This document shows, in pieces, positions 54,519 through 63,900 of a DNA stretch of 64,000 nucleotides. Made by a program: the position numbers and the translations under genes. Each line of letters starts with the position of its first letter. Position 1 is the stretch's first letter. The DNA lies in contig CAJMPY010000011.1 in assembly GCA_905215385.1 (NCBI GenBank), positions 19,479-83,478 of the forward strand, given 5' to 3'. Below the pieces are notes generated by a model. It saw only the letters and a program-made list of their open reading frames with translations, was not told the DNA's origin and searched no databases. This DNA comes from an uncultured bacterium. Its GTDB lineage: Bacteria; Actinomycetota; Coriobacteriia; Coriobacteriales; Coriobacteriaceae.

Positions 54519-54917
54519 ATGGCCCCGGACGTGATGGAGGCGGCGAAGGCCGCCATAGAGGCCCTGGGCTACAGCCCGGTGCTCCTCACCCGCCTGGCCG
54601 CCTCGCGCGGCCACGACGACGCGGTGGTGCTGCGGCCCATGCCTACCACCGACGTGGTGCGCCACATGGACGGCACCCGCCGCGTGGGATACGTGCTGCA
54701 GGTCATCGTGAAGGACACCTCCGAGGCCAAGGCCATGGGCGACGCCTACGACCTGGCCGACGCGCTGGACGGGGCCGATCTGTCCTCGCCCACAGGCTCC
54801 TACGGCTTCACGAGCGCGTCGCTGTACACCGAGCCGCAGGAGATAACGCCGCCCGAGGGCGGGCCGTACCTGTGGGAGTTCCGAATCAAAGCGACCATAA
54901 CCATAGAGAAGGGATAA
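54519..54917 (+). CDS. Tail terminator-like (minor capsid 3) protein
   Basis: This 132-residue protein has the order and alpha/beta form of tail terminators, with TRRVGYVLQVIVKDTSEAKAMGDAY. It precedes the tail tube gene by two bases. Confidence 0.72.
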   Translation: MAPDVMEAAKAAIEALGYSPVLLTRLAASRGHDDAVVLRPMPTTDVVRHMDGTRRVGYVLQVIVKDTSEAKAMGDAYDLADALDGADLSSPTGSYGFTSASLYTEPQEITPPEGGPYLWEFRIKATITIEKG

Positions 54918-54919
54918 CG

Positions 54920-55636
54920 ATGGCAAAGAACCAAGACCTGGGCTTCGCGCCCAACTACATGAGCGCGCTGGAGATCGACACCACGCCAGACGCGGCCAGC
55001 CCCACGTGGGCCATCTTCTCGCGCGGCATCACCGAGGTGAAGCCGACCACCAACGAGACCACCGAGACCAAGGACTACTACGACGGCTACGGCACTCCCA
55101 CCGACAAGGTGAAGAGCGTGCAGCCGCAGTACGAGGTCACAGGCGACCGCTGCTACGGCGACCCCGCGCAGGACTTCGTTGCCAGCCTGGCGCTTGAGAC
55201 CGGCGAGGGCCGCACGGGCCACTTCCGCCACACCGACCCCAACGGCGACGTGGTGGAGGGCGACTGCACCTACCTGGGCCTGACCGTCGGCTCGCAGCAG
55301 GGCGCGGCGTCCGACCCCGGCGCGTTCTCCTGCACAATCTCGGGCGCTGGCGCTATGCGCTACATCCCCGCCAACAAGCTCAAGCAGCCCACGGGCGTCA
55401 CCTGCACCGCGCCGACCGGCCCGGCCGTGGGCAAGTCCATGAAGCTCGCGCCGACCGTCACGCCCGCCGAGGCGAACGCCAAGTGCTTCTTCGCATCGGG
55501 CAACACCGACGTGGCCACCGTCGACAGCGACGGCAACGTGACGGGCGTGGCCGCAGGCGAGGCGGTCATCACCGTGCGCTGCGCGTCCAAGCCGAGCATC
55601 TGCACGCAGGTGAAGGTCACCGTGGCGGCGAAGTAG
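54920..55636 (+). CDS. Major tail (tube) protein with C-terminal Ig-like domain
   Basis: The start at 54920 gives 238 residues. Residues 1-150 form the tube protein (NYMSALEIDTTPDAASPTW, then ETTETKDYYDGYGTPTDKV). From about 155 there is a Big_2-type Ig-like domain, with NTDVATVDSDGNVTGVAAG and a VKVTV end. Such domains decorate the tube surface and may bind carbohydrates. Confidence 0.9.
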   Translation: MAKNQDLGFAPNYMSALEIDTTPDAASPTWAIFSRGITEVKPTTNETTETKDYYDGYGTPTDKVKSVQPQYEVTGDRCYGDPAQDFVASLALETGEGRTGHFRHTDPNGDVVEGDCTYLGLTVGSQQGAASDPGAFSCTISGAGAMRYIPANKLKQPTGVTCTAPTGPAVGKSMKLAPTVTPAEANAKCFFASGNTDVATVDSDGNVTGVAAGEAVITVRCASKPSICTQVKVTVAAK

Positions 55637-55671
55637 CCGCAGGCGACACCAGACATAACCTCCTGGACATG

Positions 55672-55706
55672 GGGGCGCGGGCTAGTGAGCGGCCCGCGCC
55701 CCTTTT
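55672..55706 (+). terminator. Terminator after the tail tube gene
   Basis: GGGGCGCGGGC pairs with GCCCGCGCCCC over a nine-base loop, followed by TTTT. It would reduce downstream expression after the abundant tube protein. Confidence 0.85.
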
Positions 55707-55744
55707 CTATGCCCGACGCTCACCGCTCACGAAAGGGGCCACAA

Positions 55745-56248
55745 ATGGAACTTCTGAAAAACATCCGCGCGTACGAGGACGTGTTCTTCGAGGACCCCGA
55801 GGAGAACCCCGACACGCCGCGCTTCCGCGTGTGGTTCGACGACAAGCATATCGAGGGGTACCTGGCCAAGGTCGGCAACGCCATCGACCGCGCGCAGGCC
55901 AACGAGCAGATGGCCCGCGAGGCCGACACCCCCGAGAAGGCGGCCGAGGCCAACGCCGCGCAGGCCCGCCTCATGAAGCGCACCATCTCGGCGTTCATCG
56001 GCACCGAGGGCTGGGAGCAGCTGCTCGCGTGGATGGGCGGCGACGAGGGCCCCATCGCGCCCGAGGAGAACATCCGCATCCTGGGCGAGGTCTTCGCCAC
56101 GTTCCTCAACATGTTGGCGCGCCACGCGACCAGCGAGCAGCTGATGGCGTGCGGCCTTGCATACAGCGAGCGCGCCGATCAGGTCCAGGCGCTCAACCGC
56201 GCCCAGCGCCGCGCCAAGGCCAAGCGCAAGAAGAAGGGCGGCAAGTAA
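55745..56248 (+). CDS. Tail assembly chaperone (gpG position)
   Basis: The start at 55745 follows GAAAGGGG. This 167-residue helical protein sits between tail tube and tape measure and ends in a Lys-rich tail (KAKRKKKGGK). It probably wraps the tape measure. The stop overlaps the next start (TAATG), and a -1 shift would join the two frames. Confidence 0.72.
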   Translation: MELLKNIRAYEDVFFEDPEENPDTPRFRVWFDDKHIEGYLAKVGNAIDRAQANEQMAREADTPEKAAEANAAQARLMKRTISAFIGTEGWEQLLAWMGGDEGPIAPEENIRILGEVFATFLNMLARHATSEQLMACGLAYSERADQVQALNRAQRRAKAKRKKKGGK

Positions 56249-56904
56249 TGCTGCCAGCCGCGCTCACGGCCGAGCGGGTGCGGCTGCCCGATGGCACGAG
56301 CGCCACGCGCTACCCGTGGAACGGCGAGGAGGTGCTGGTGCGCGACGACGCGCTCACGATCATCCGCGTCATCGAGGTGCTGACCGACGAGGGCAAGTCC
56401 GACGACCAGCGCCGGGACGAGTTCCTGGCGCTGTTCTTCGTGGACTGGGCGGACGCGTGGTGCGCATGCGACTACGACGCCGCCGAGTTCGTGCGGATGC
56501 GCGACGCGGCGGTATGGGACATGTGCGGACTCGACCTGAGCGGCGACCGCCCGCACGAGACCCCGCTGTGGGACTTGGAGGAGGACGCGGCGCGCATACG
56601 CACCAGCTTCCGCCAGGCCTACGGCATCGAGTGGGACGAGGTGCGCGGTCGCATCAGCTTTGCCGAGTTCGTGGCACTCGTGGGCGGCTGCCCGCAGGAC
56701 ACGCCGCTCGGCGCGGCCATCCACTACCGCAACCCGGCGACCAAGCCGAAGCCAACCAAATACAACAGGCAGGAGGTCGAGGCCTGGAACGCCGCCCACA
56801 AGGCGTTCGAACTCGGCAAAGGCCGCAGCTCACACGGCTCTGAGGAAGGAAGCGACGCGGCGATGCGCGATGTGTTCGCCGCGCTCAAGAGAGCGACGAG
56901 GTGA
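56248..56904 (+). CDS. Gp15-like tail assembly chaperone (gpT position)
   Basis: The 218-residue product resembles the bacteriophage Gp15 family by its N-terminal LTDEGKSDDQRRDEFLALFFVDW and the later RISFAEFVALVGG. It directly precedes the tape measure, with a GTGA-type overlap. Confidence 0.78.
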   Translation: MLPAALTAERVRLPDGTSATRYPWNGEEVLVRDDALTIIRVIEVLTDEGKSDDQRRDEFLALFFVDWADAWCACDYDAAEFVRMRDAAVWDMCGLDLSGDRPHETPLWDLEEDAARIRTSFRQAYGIEWDEVRGRISFAEFVALVGGCPQDTPLGAAIHYRNPATKPKPTKYNRQEVEAWNAAHKAFELGKGRSSHGSEEGSDAAMRDVFAALKRATR

Positions 56905-56906
56905 GC

Positions 56907-59378
56907 ATGGACGGCAACGTCATCATCAAAGCGGTGCTCGACACCGTTGACGTATCCAAGAACATCAAGGCCCTGGAGCGCGACCTCCAGGGCATCTCCT
57001 GGAAGAACATAACCGAGGGCGACGAGAAGGCCGCGAAGCTGTCGTCCTCGTTCAAGAAGGCCGGCACGGCCGCCACGGTGACGCTGACCGCGCCCGTGGT
57101 GGCCGCCGGCAAGGCCGTATTCGGCGTGGCCAGCGACTACGAGCAGGCCAATGCCCGCATAGCCGCCGCGTTCGGCGTGTCCGGCGAGGAGGCCGAGCGT
57201 TTCAGCGGCATAGGCAAGCGCATATACGAGGGTGGCTGGGGCCAGTCCCTGGACGAGGTCAACGATGCGCTGATCCAGTGCAAGTCCACCCTTCGCGACG
57301 TGTCCGACGAGGACCTGCAGACCGTCACCACCAACGCACTCATGCTGTCGGACACCTTCGGTGCAGACGTGAACGAGTCCATACGCGGCACCAACGCCCT
57401 CATGGAGGGCTTCGGGCTGTCCGCCACCGAGGCCAGCGACCTGCTGACGGCGGGCATGCAGCGCGGCCTGAACTACACCGACGAGCTGGGCGACAACCTG
57501 AGCGAATACTCCGTGCGATGGGGCGAGGCGGGAATGAGCGCCAGCGAGTACTTCTCGCTGCTCGAAGCGGGCACGTCCAACGGCGCGTACAACCTGGACA
57601 AGGTGGGCGACTACCTCAACGAGTTCCTAACGGCGCTGTCCGACGGCCGCATGGAGGAATCCATCGGCTCGTTCAGCGAGGGCACGCAGGAGGTCTTCGA
57701 GAACTTCAAGCAGGGCGGGGCCACCGCCGAGGACGTGCTGCAGGCAGTGCTCGGGGACCTCACCCAGATGCCCAACGAGTACGACAAGGCCGCGCTGGCC
57801 TCCACCTTGTGGTCGTCGCTCGGCGAGGACAACGCCATGGGGATGATCGAGTCCCTGGCGGGCGTGCAGGACAGCTTCGGCGACGTCGCCGGCGCGGCGC
57901 AGCAGGCCCAGGAGGCCGCATCGGACAGCTTCGCCGTGAAGTCGCAGGAGGCCATGCGCGAGCTGCAGGGCTCCATCGAGCCTCTGGGGCAGCCTCTCCT
58001 CAACATCGCGACCGGCGTTGCCGGCGTCGTGCGCTCGTTCTCCGAGTGGTTCGCCGGCATCGGCGAGGGCGGCCAGACGGCCGTGCTGGCCATAGCGGCC
58101 ATAGTGGCGGCCATCGGGCCGGTGCTGTCCACCGTCGGCACCATCATCAGCGTGGTGCCGCAAATCGGTGCTGCCTTCTCCGCCGTAGGCAAGGCGGGCA
58201 CCGCCGCACTGGGGCTCATAGCCGCGCACCCCGTGATAGCGGCAATAGCGGCCATCATCGCCGCAGTGGTGCTGCTGTGGAACAACTGCGAGGAGTTCCG
58301 CGACGCCGTGACCGCCGTGTGGGATGCCGTGTGCGCCGCGTTCCAGGTGGCCGTCGGCGTTGCCGGCGGGGTCGCCGAGTCGATAGGCGCGTTCTTCTCC
58401 GGGCTGGGCGCGACGCTCGCGGGCGTGTGGGACGGCATCTGCAACGTTGTGCAGGCGGCCGTGATGCTGCTCGCGGAAATACTCAACCTAGCCATCGAGA
58501 CGCTGCTCATACCCTGGAACTTCGTCTGGGAGAACTTCGGCGGCGTGCTCACGGCGGCGTGGGACCTCATATGTGGTGCGGTCGGCACGTACATCCAATA
58601 CGTGAGCGACGTGATAAGCGCGGCCCTTGAGGTGATTCAGGGCGTGTGGGACACGGTGTGGGGTGCCGTCAGCTCAACCGCTTCCAGCGTGTGGGATGCC
58701 ATCACCTCGGCGATAGGCGCGGCCATCGACGCCATCAGCTCCACCATATCGGCGGTGCTGTCGGCGATACAGGCCGCGTGGGACTCCGTTTGGGGTGCCG
58801 TGAGCACCACGGCGTCGAACGTGTGGACCGGCATAAGCTCGACCATATCCGGCATCGTCAACGGCATCCGCGACACCATCTCCAGCGTGTTCAACGCCGC
58901 CCGCGACACCGTGGCCGGCATATGGAACTCCATCAAGAGCGCCATCGAGACGCCGATAAACAGCGCCCGCGACACCGTGCGGAACGTAATCGACTCCATC
59001 AAGGGGTTCTTCAACTTCTCGTGGTCGCTGCCCCACCTGAAGCTGCCGCACCTGTCCATCTCCGGCGGGTTCAGCATCGACCCGCCGAGCGTGCCGCACT
59101 TCGGAATCGACTGGTACGCGAAGGGCGGCGTGTTCAACGGCCCCAGCGTCATCGGCGTAGGCGAGGCCGGCCCCGAGGGCGTGGTGCCGTTCAACGAACG
59201 CGGCGCGCGCCCGCTGGCCGAGGGCATCGCCAAGCTGCTCGACGGCAAGGGCGGCGCGGGCCACGGCGACACGAACGTGACAATCAACGTGTACGCGACC
59301 GTGCGGGAGGAGGCCGACATAGAGAAAATCTCCCGCCAGATAGCCAAGGAAATCAAACGGCAGGAGTGCTTCGCATGA
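56907..59378 (+). CDS. Tail tape measure protein
   Basis: I use ATG 56907, with GAGGTG upstream; GTG 56901 is possible. The 823-residue protein has a tape-measure core (ANARIAAAFGVSGEEAERFS), a hydrophobic central region with several helices (about 380-470), tryptophan-rich repeats in 530-680 (SVWDAITSAIG and VWGAVSSTAS-like units) and a C-terminal part with WYAKGGVFNGPSVIGVGEAGPEG. At about 0.15 nm per residue it implies a tail of roughly 120 nm. The phage is therefore a siphovirus. Confidence 0.95.
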   Translation: MDGNVIIKAVLDTVDVSKNIKALERDLQGISWKNITEGDEKAAKLSSSFKKAGTAATVTLTAPVVAAGKAVFGVASDYEQANARIAAAFGVSGEEAERFSGIGKRIYEGGWGQSLDEVNDALIQCKSTLRDVSDEDLQTVTTNALMLSDTFGADVNESIRGTNALMEGFGLSATEASDLLTAGMQRGLNYTDELGDNLSEYSVRWGEAGMSASEYFSLLEAGTSNGAYNLDKVGDYLNEFLTALSDGRMEESIGSFSEGTQEVFENFKQGGATAEDVLQAVLGDLTQMPNEYDKAALASTLWSSLGEDNAMGMIESLAGVQDSFGDVAGAAQQAQEAASDSFAVKSQEAMRELQGSIEPLGQPLLNIATGVAGVVRSFSEWFAGIGEGGQTAVLAIAAIVAAIGPVLSTVGTIISVVPQIGAAFSAVGKAGTAALGLIAAHPVIAAIAAIIAAVVLLWNNCEEFRDAVTAVWDAVCAAFQVAVGVAGGVAESIGAFFSGLGATLAGVWDGICNVVQAAVMLLAEILNLAIETLLIPWNFVWENFGGVLTAAWDLICGAVGTYIQYVSDVISAALEVIQGVWDTVWGAVSSTASSVWDAITSAIGAAIDAISSTISAVLSAIQAAWDSVWGAVSTTASNVWTGISSTISGIVNGIRDTISSVFNAARDTVAGIWNSIKSAIETPINSARDTVRNVIDSIKGFFNFSWSLPHLKLPHLSISGGFSIDPPSVPHFGIDWYAKGGVFNGPSVIGVGEAGPEGVVPFNERGARPLAEGIAKLLDGKGGAGHGDTNVTINVYATVREEADIEKISRQIAKEIKRQECFA

Positions 59379-60088
59379 TATACAACGGCTTCGACTTCGC
59401 GCCGTGGTTCGACACCCGGCTCGTGACCCGCTCGCTGCTGCCCGAGTACGAAATCGCCACGCGCGACGTGCCCGGGCAGCCCGGCTCGCGCTTCATGCGC
59501 GCAGAGCTGAAACCCCTGACAATAGACGTGGCGGCGGCCTGGAGGGCACGCCCCGCCGACGATATGGCGGCCCTTCGCCGCCTCATGGCCTCGCGCCTGC
59601 TGTGCCTCAAGGAGGCCGAGCTGTGGCTGGACGACGAGAGGCACCTGGGCCTGTGCTACATGGCCGTGCTGACCTCGCCGGGCGCGCTCGACACGTTGTG
59701 GCACACCGGCGAGGCCACGCTGACGTTCACGGCATACGACCCCGTGGCCTACGGGGCCGAGGGGCGCGCAACCGTGTCGGGCACCTCGGGCGTGCAGGTG
59801 GGCGGGACGTTCCGCACCTACCCCACCGTGACCGTCAGGCCCGGCGGCAGCACGTCGGCGCTGCGGCTGACGAACATGGGCACGGGCGAGTTCGTGCAGA
59901 TCGACAAGGCGGTGACGGCATCGAGCGCGGTGGTCATCGACATGGCCGCCCCGCAGGCCACGGTGGACGGCAGCCCCGCGCCCGTGACCTTCGAGAGTGA
60001 CTTCTTCCCGCTGGAGCCGGGGGCCAACAGCCTCAAGCTGTCCAGCGGCACCGCGACGGTACAGTGGACGGAAAGGTACGTGGGCTGA
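59375..60088 (+). CDS. Distal tail protein (Dit)
   Basis: The start overlaps the tape measure stop (ATGA). The 237-residue protein begins MIYNGFDFAPWFD, as Dit proteins do, with DVPGQPGSRF and a beta-rich C-terminal galectin-like part. It forms the baseplate hub. Confidence 0.85.
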   Translation: MIYNGFDFAPWFDTRLVTRSLLPEYEIATRDVPGQPGSRFMRAELKPLTIDVAAAWRARPADDMAALRRLMASRLLCLKEAELWLDDERHLGLCYMAVLTSPGALDTLWHTGEATLTFTAYDPVAYGAEGRATVSGTSGVQVGGTFRTYPTVTVRPGGSTSALRLTNMGTGEFVQIDKAVTASSAVVIDMAAPQATVDGSPAPVTFESDFFPLEPGANSLKLSSGTATVQWTERYVG

Positions 60089-62640
60089 TGATTCTGTGGG
60101 CATGCGACCGCTGGGAGGCGTACAAGGGACCCATCAAGACGCTGTTCGAGTGCGAGGACACGCGCGAGGTCAACGGCGAGAACGCCCTGAGCATCACAAC
60201 GCTGGCGCGCCTGGACAAGGGCGACCGCCTGGTGTGGCGCGACCTCAAGGGCCGCTGGCACGAGAACATCGTGGACGGCGTGGAGGAGGAGCGCGCAAGC
60301 GCGGGCATCCTCTACACGTACTACTGCCCGACCTCGGCGCAAATCGAGCTCCTGGGCGACTACCTGGAGGACAAGCGCCCCTACGACGTGAGCGCCTACG
60401 CCGCGCTGGCCTCGGCGCTGTCCTCCTCGCGCTGGCAGGTCGGAACCGTGGCCGACCTCGGGCAGGCCGGCACGAACTTCTACCACACCAACGCATGGGC
60501 GGCCATCCACGACGTGGCAGACACTTGGGGCGGCGAGCTGTCGTTCGAAATCCAGGTGAGCGGCACCAAGGTGACCGCACGCCGCGTGTGCATGGCCAAG
60601 CAGGTCGGCGAGGACAACGGCAAGCGTTTCACCTACGCCAAGGACCTCGTGAGCGTCAAGCGCAGCGTGGACGAGGGCAACGTGTGTACCGCCCTGTACG
60701 GCTACGGCAAGTCCCTGCAGACCGCCGACGAGGACGGCAACCTGACGGGCGGCTACGATCGCAAGCTGACCTTCGGCGGCGTGAACGGCGGGCAGAACTG
60801 GGTGGGGTCGGCCGACGCTCTGGCGCGCTGGGGACGGCCCGACGGCAAGGGCGGCAAGGCGCACGTGTTCGGCGACGTGGAGTTCTCCGACTGCGAGGAC
60901 GCCGCCGAGCTGAAGAAGCTCACCGAGGCGCAGCTGGCGAAGTCGTGCGTGCCCACCGTGTCCTACACTGTGGACGCCGTGGCGCTTGCGCGCGCCGGCG
61001 AGGGCTTCGAGGGCGCGGACGAGGGCGACCTGGTGACCGTGGTGGACAAGGTGTACGACCCGCCGCTGCGCGTGCGCACGCGCATCACCAAGGTGGTGGA
61101 GGACCAGCTGCGCCCCGGCGAGGTCACCTACACGTTCGGCAACTACCAGACGGTCGCCGAGCTGATGGCCGCGCAGAAGTCGGCCGCCAAGTCCACCGCC
61201 TCGACCATCCGGGCGACCGTGACCGAGGCCGTGAACGCCTCGAACAAGGCATCGACCGGCAAATGGGGCGAGAGCCTGGCGGCTTCCGAGGAACGCCAGA
61301 AGGCGTACGCCAAGGAGGTCGGCGGCGTCGCCCAGGACTACACCGACCAGATAAGGGACGAGCTGGACAAGGCCCTCAAGGAGTACGCCGACAACGGGGA
61401 CACCACGCTGGAGGAGGCGCTGAAGAAGTACTCCGACGACGGCAACCTGGCCCTGGACGAGGTGCTGCGCCTGTACACCGACACGTCGATAGAGCAAAGC
61501 GAGAGCGTGCTCAAGCAGATAGACGAGGCCAACAGGGAGTACCTGGAAGGCGTCACGGGCAAGTTGGACGAACGGCTGACGAGCGCCGAGGGCGAGGTGG
61601 ATGGGCTGCAGAAACAGCTCGACCAGCTGCCGACGGATATCCGCAAGAAGATCGTTGACATGCTCAACAGCGAGGTGAACACCACGGGTGGCTGGGTGTA
61701 CGAGGAGCCCGGCCAAGGCATCCTGGTGTACGACAAAAAGCCCGAGAGCGCCACCAAGTGCGTCAAGATAGGCGGCGGAATCATCGGCGTGGCCAACTCC
61801 AAGTACTCCAGCGGCGCGTGGAAGTGGCGCACGGCCATAACCGGCGACGGCGTGACCGCCGACGAGCTGACCACGGGCCGCATCAAAGGCGGGAACTCGT
61901 ACTGGGACCTCGACAGCGGGGCCTTCTACCTGCGCGACGGCTCCATCTTCATGACCGACAGCAACGGCAACAGGGTCTATATCAACGCCACCAACGGCTT
62001 CCAGATATACGACAAGAACGGCTCCATCATCGCGGGCACCGTGCTGGTGGGCAGCACCTCCATGTTCCGCTGCAACATGGTCGGCACGTCGTCAACCAAC
62101 TACATCACCACCGGCACGACGACGAACAACCACCCGGGAGCGTCGTTCGTGAACGGCTCGACCGAGTACTGCACCATCGAGGCCGTCCACGCGAAGGACA
62201 GCCCCACGGCGAGCTCGACCGACGGCGTGGGCATATCCGCCTGCGGCTACGGCTTCCTGGCAGTCAACCGCTACTACCGCCAGACGTGGCTGACGACCCC
62301 CTACTACGCGGGCTACATGAGCCATCCCGACGAGCAGCTGTACATGAGGAGCGGCAACAGCAACGCGGGCGGCTCGGCGTACGTGAAGCTGCAGGAGAAC
62401 TCCAACAACTACGTGTACCTGGATAGCAGCCGCGCAGACATTGGGTCGTCGGGCACCGCCAGGATACTCGCCCCGAAGTTCGCCATAGGGACCAGTCCGA
62501 GCAGCGGCGGCACCTACGGGTACACGGGCTCCACGCAGTTCATCGGGTGCATCACCAACAACGGCAACAACTGGACGTGGGGCACCATCAACGTGGTGAA
62601 CGGAATCATCACCGGCATGAGCAGCATCACGGGAAACTAG
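60088..62640 (+). CDS. Tail-associated protein (Tal/prophage endopeptidase tail)
   Basis: The ATG at 60088 overlaps the Dit stop; the frame also opens at 60064. The 850-residue chain has an N-terminal hub domain (about 1-370, ending in TYTFGNYQTVAELMAAQK), a coiled region (about 380-540) and a C-terminal beta-rich part with DLDSGAFYLRDGSIF and YINATNGFQIYDKNGSI. The last part is repeated Ser/Gly/Asn-rich sequence that should reach the host surface. It probably combines hub and receptor-binding functions. Confidence 0.82.
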   Translation: MILWACDRWEAYKGPIKTLFECEDTREVNGENALSITTLARLDKGDRLVWRDLKGRWHENIVDGVEEERASAGILYTYYCPTSAQIELLGDYLEDKRPYDVSAYAALASALSSSRWQVGTVADLGQAGTNFYHTNAWAAIHDVADTWGGELSFEIQVSGTKVTARRVCMAKQVGEDNGKRFTYAKDLVSVKRSVDEGNVCTALYGYGKSLQTADEDGNLTGGYDRKLTFGGVNGGQNWVGSADALARWGRPDGKGGKAHVFGDVEFSDCEDAAELKKLTEAQLAKSCVPTVSYTVDAVALARAGEGFEGADEGDLVTVVDKVYDPPLRVRTRITKVVEDQLRPGEVTYTFGNYQTVAELMAAQKSAAKSTASTIRATVTEAVNASNKASTGKWGESLAASEERQKAYAKEVGGVAQDYTDQIRDELDKALKEYADNGDTTLEEALKKYSDDGNLALDEVLRLYTDTSIEQSESVLKQIDEANREYLEGVTGKLDERLTSAEGEVDGLQKQLDQLPTDIRKKIVDMLNSEVNTTGGWVYEEPGQGILVYDKKPESATKCVKIGGGIIGVANSKYSSGAWKWRTAITGDGVTADELTTGRIKGGNSYWDLDSGAFYLRDGSIFMTDSNGNRVYINATNGFQIYDKNGSIIAGTVLVGSTSMFRCNMVGTSSTNYITTGTTTNNHPGASFVNGSTEYCTIEAVHAKDSPTASSTDGVGISACGYGFLAVNRYYRQTWLTTPYYAGYMSHPDEQLYMRSGNSNAGGSAYVKLQENSNNYVYLDSSRADIGSSGTARILAPKFAIGTSPSSGGTYGYTGSTQFIGCITNNGNNWTWGTINVVNGIITGMSSITGN

Positions 62641-62661
62641 ACCAGCGAGAGAGGAAACGGA

Positions 62662-62982
62662 ATGTTCTACCACCTTGTGCAGCAGCCCGAAGCGCCGCAG
62701 GCGCTCGACGGCGCGCCGAAGCCGCCCGAGGCGCTTCCGGTGTTCGAGTGCATCAGCGACCCGGCCACGGCGCGGGCCATCGTGGAATCGGAAGACGTGT
62801 TCGAGTTCGACGGCAAGGGCGGCTTCACGCTCGTGTCCAGCCCCGTGGCCGTCATGGGCGCGGAAGGCGGCGAGGCCAACGCCGTGGACTTCTCGGCGCT
62901 CACCGACGAGGAGATATGCGGGGTCCACAGAGCGCAGCCCGGCGACATATCGCGGACACTTGCGGCCGAAGGAAAGGAATGA
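62662..62982 (+). CDS. Unknown baseplate-region protein, 106 residues
   Basis: Starts behind GAGAGG. The product is acidic with a Pro-rich start (QQPEAPQALDGAPKPPEALP). Nothing identifies a family. Confidence 0.7.
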   Translation: MFYHLVQQPEAPQALDGAPKPPEALPVFECISDPATARAIVESEDVFEFDGKGGFTLVSSPVAVMGAEGGEANAVDFSALTDEEICGVHRAQPGDISRTLAAEGKE

Positions 62983-62985
62983 GGC

Positions 62986-63888
62986 ATGGCAACGCACGAG
63001 CTTACGCTCAACCTCAAGAAGACCAACATAGCGCCGCCCGTCATCACCGTGCACCAGGGCGACAGCGCCGAGGTCCTGAAGGCCGCCATCTACGACGGCG
63101 ACAAGAAGGCGGCCCTGACGGGCTGCAAGGTGCACCTCATGGCTGCGAAGCCCGACCACACCTACGTGGAGCAGCAGTTCACTGGCATCAGCGACAACGT
63201 GGCCACCGTGACGGTCGACCCCGCCGTCTTCGGCGTGGCCGGGCTGCTCAAGGTGTGCTACGTGCGCGTGCGGAACGCGGCAGGGCTGGACGCCACCACC
63301 GAGAACGTCCTGGTGAACGTGCTGCCCTCGGCGAGCGCGTCGGGCGAGATATCCGGCCCGTACGTCGATGCGGTGGAGGCGATCATCGCGAACCTCGAAG
63401 GGCAGCTAGCCGACGTGAGCGCGCTGAACGCGCAGATGCAGAAGGCCGAGGCCTCCCGCGCGAGCGCGGAAAACCAGCGCGCCACGAACGAGAAGGCACG
63501 CCAGACCGCCGAAACCAAGCGCGCAGAGGCCGAGAAGAAGCGAGCCGAGGCGGAAAGCGACCGCGTGACCGAGGCGTCGCAGCTGAAGACGGACTCGCAA
63601 GCCGCCACGGCTGCGGCAAACGGCGCGGCCTCGAACGCCGACGCGGCGGCAAACATCGCCCTGCAGATAGCCAACAGCGTGGCGCAGGGCAGCGCGGGCA
63701 GCTCGGACATGGCCAAGCAGAAGCAGCAGATAGCCGACCTGTACGGCAAGCTGGCCGACGCCACGGACGCGTTCATCTACGACGACGGCACCGTGTACTG
63801 CCCCGCCTCCAAGGCCAGTGCATCTGGCAGCACCATCACGTTCGGGAGCACCTGCACGGCGTCCGGCACAACCCTCAACCTCAAGTAG
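62986..63888 (+). CDS. BppU-like baseplate upper protein
   Basis: This 300-residue protein has a BppU-type N-terminal beta domain (about 1-115, HELTLNLKKTNIAPPVITVHQGDS), then a long coiled coil rich in Ala, Glu and Lys (about 130-230), and a small C-terminal tip. It should anchor receptor-binding fibres to the baseplate. Confidence 0.85.
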   Translation: MATHELTLNLKKTNIAPPVITVHQGDSAEVLKAAIYDGDKKAALTGCKVHLMAAKPDHTYVEQQFTGISDNVATVTVDPAVFGVAGLLKVCYVRVRNAAGLDATTENVLVNVLPSASASGEISGPYVDAVEAIIANLEGQLADVSALNAQMQKAEASRASAENQRATNEKARQTAETKRAEAEKKRAEAESDRVTEASQLKTDSQAATAAANGAASNADAAANIALQIANSVAQGSAGSSDMAKQKQQIADLYGKLADATDAFIYDDGTVYCPASKASASGSTITFGSTCTASGTTLNLK

Positions 63889-63900
63889 AAAGGCAACGAA

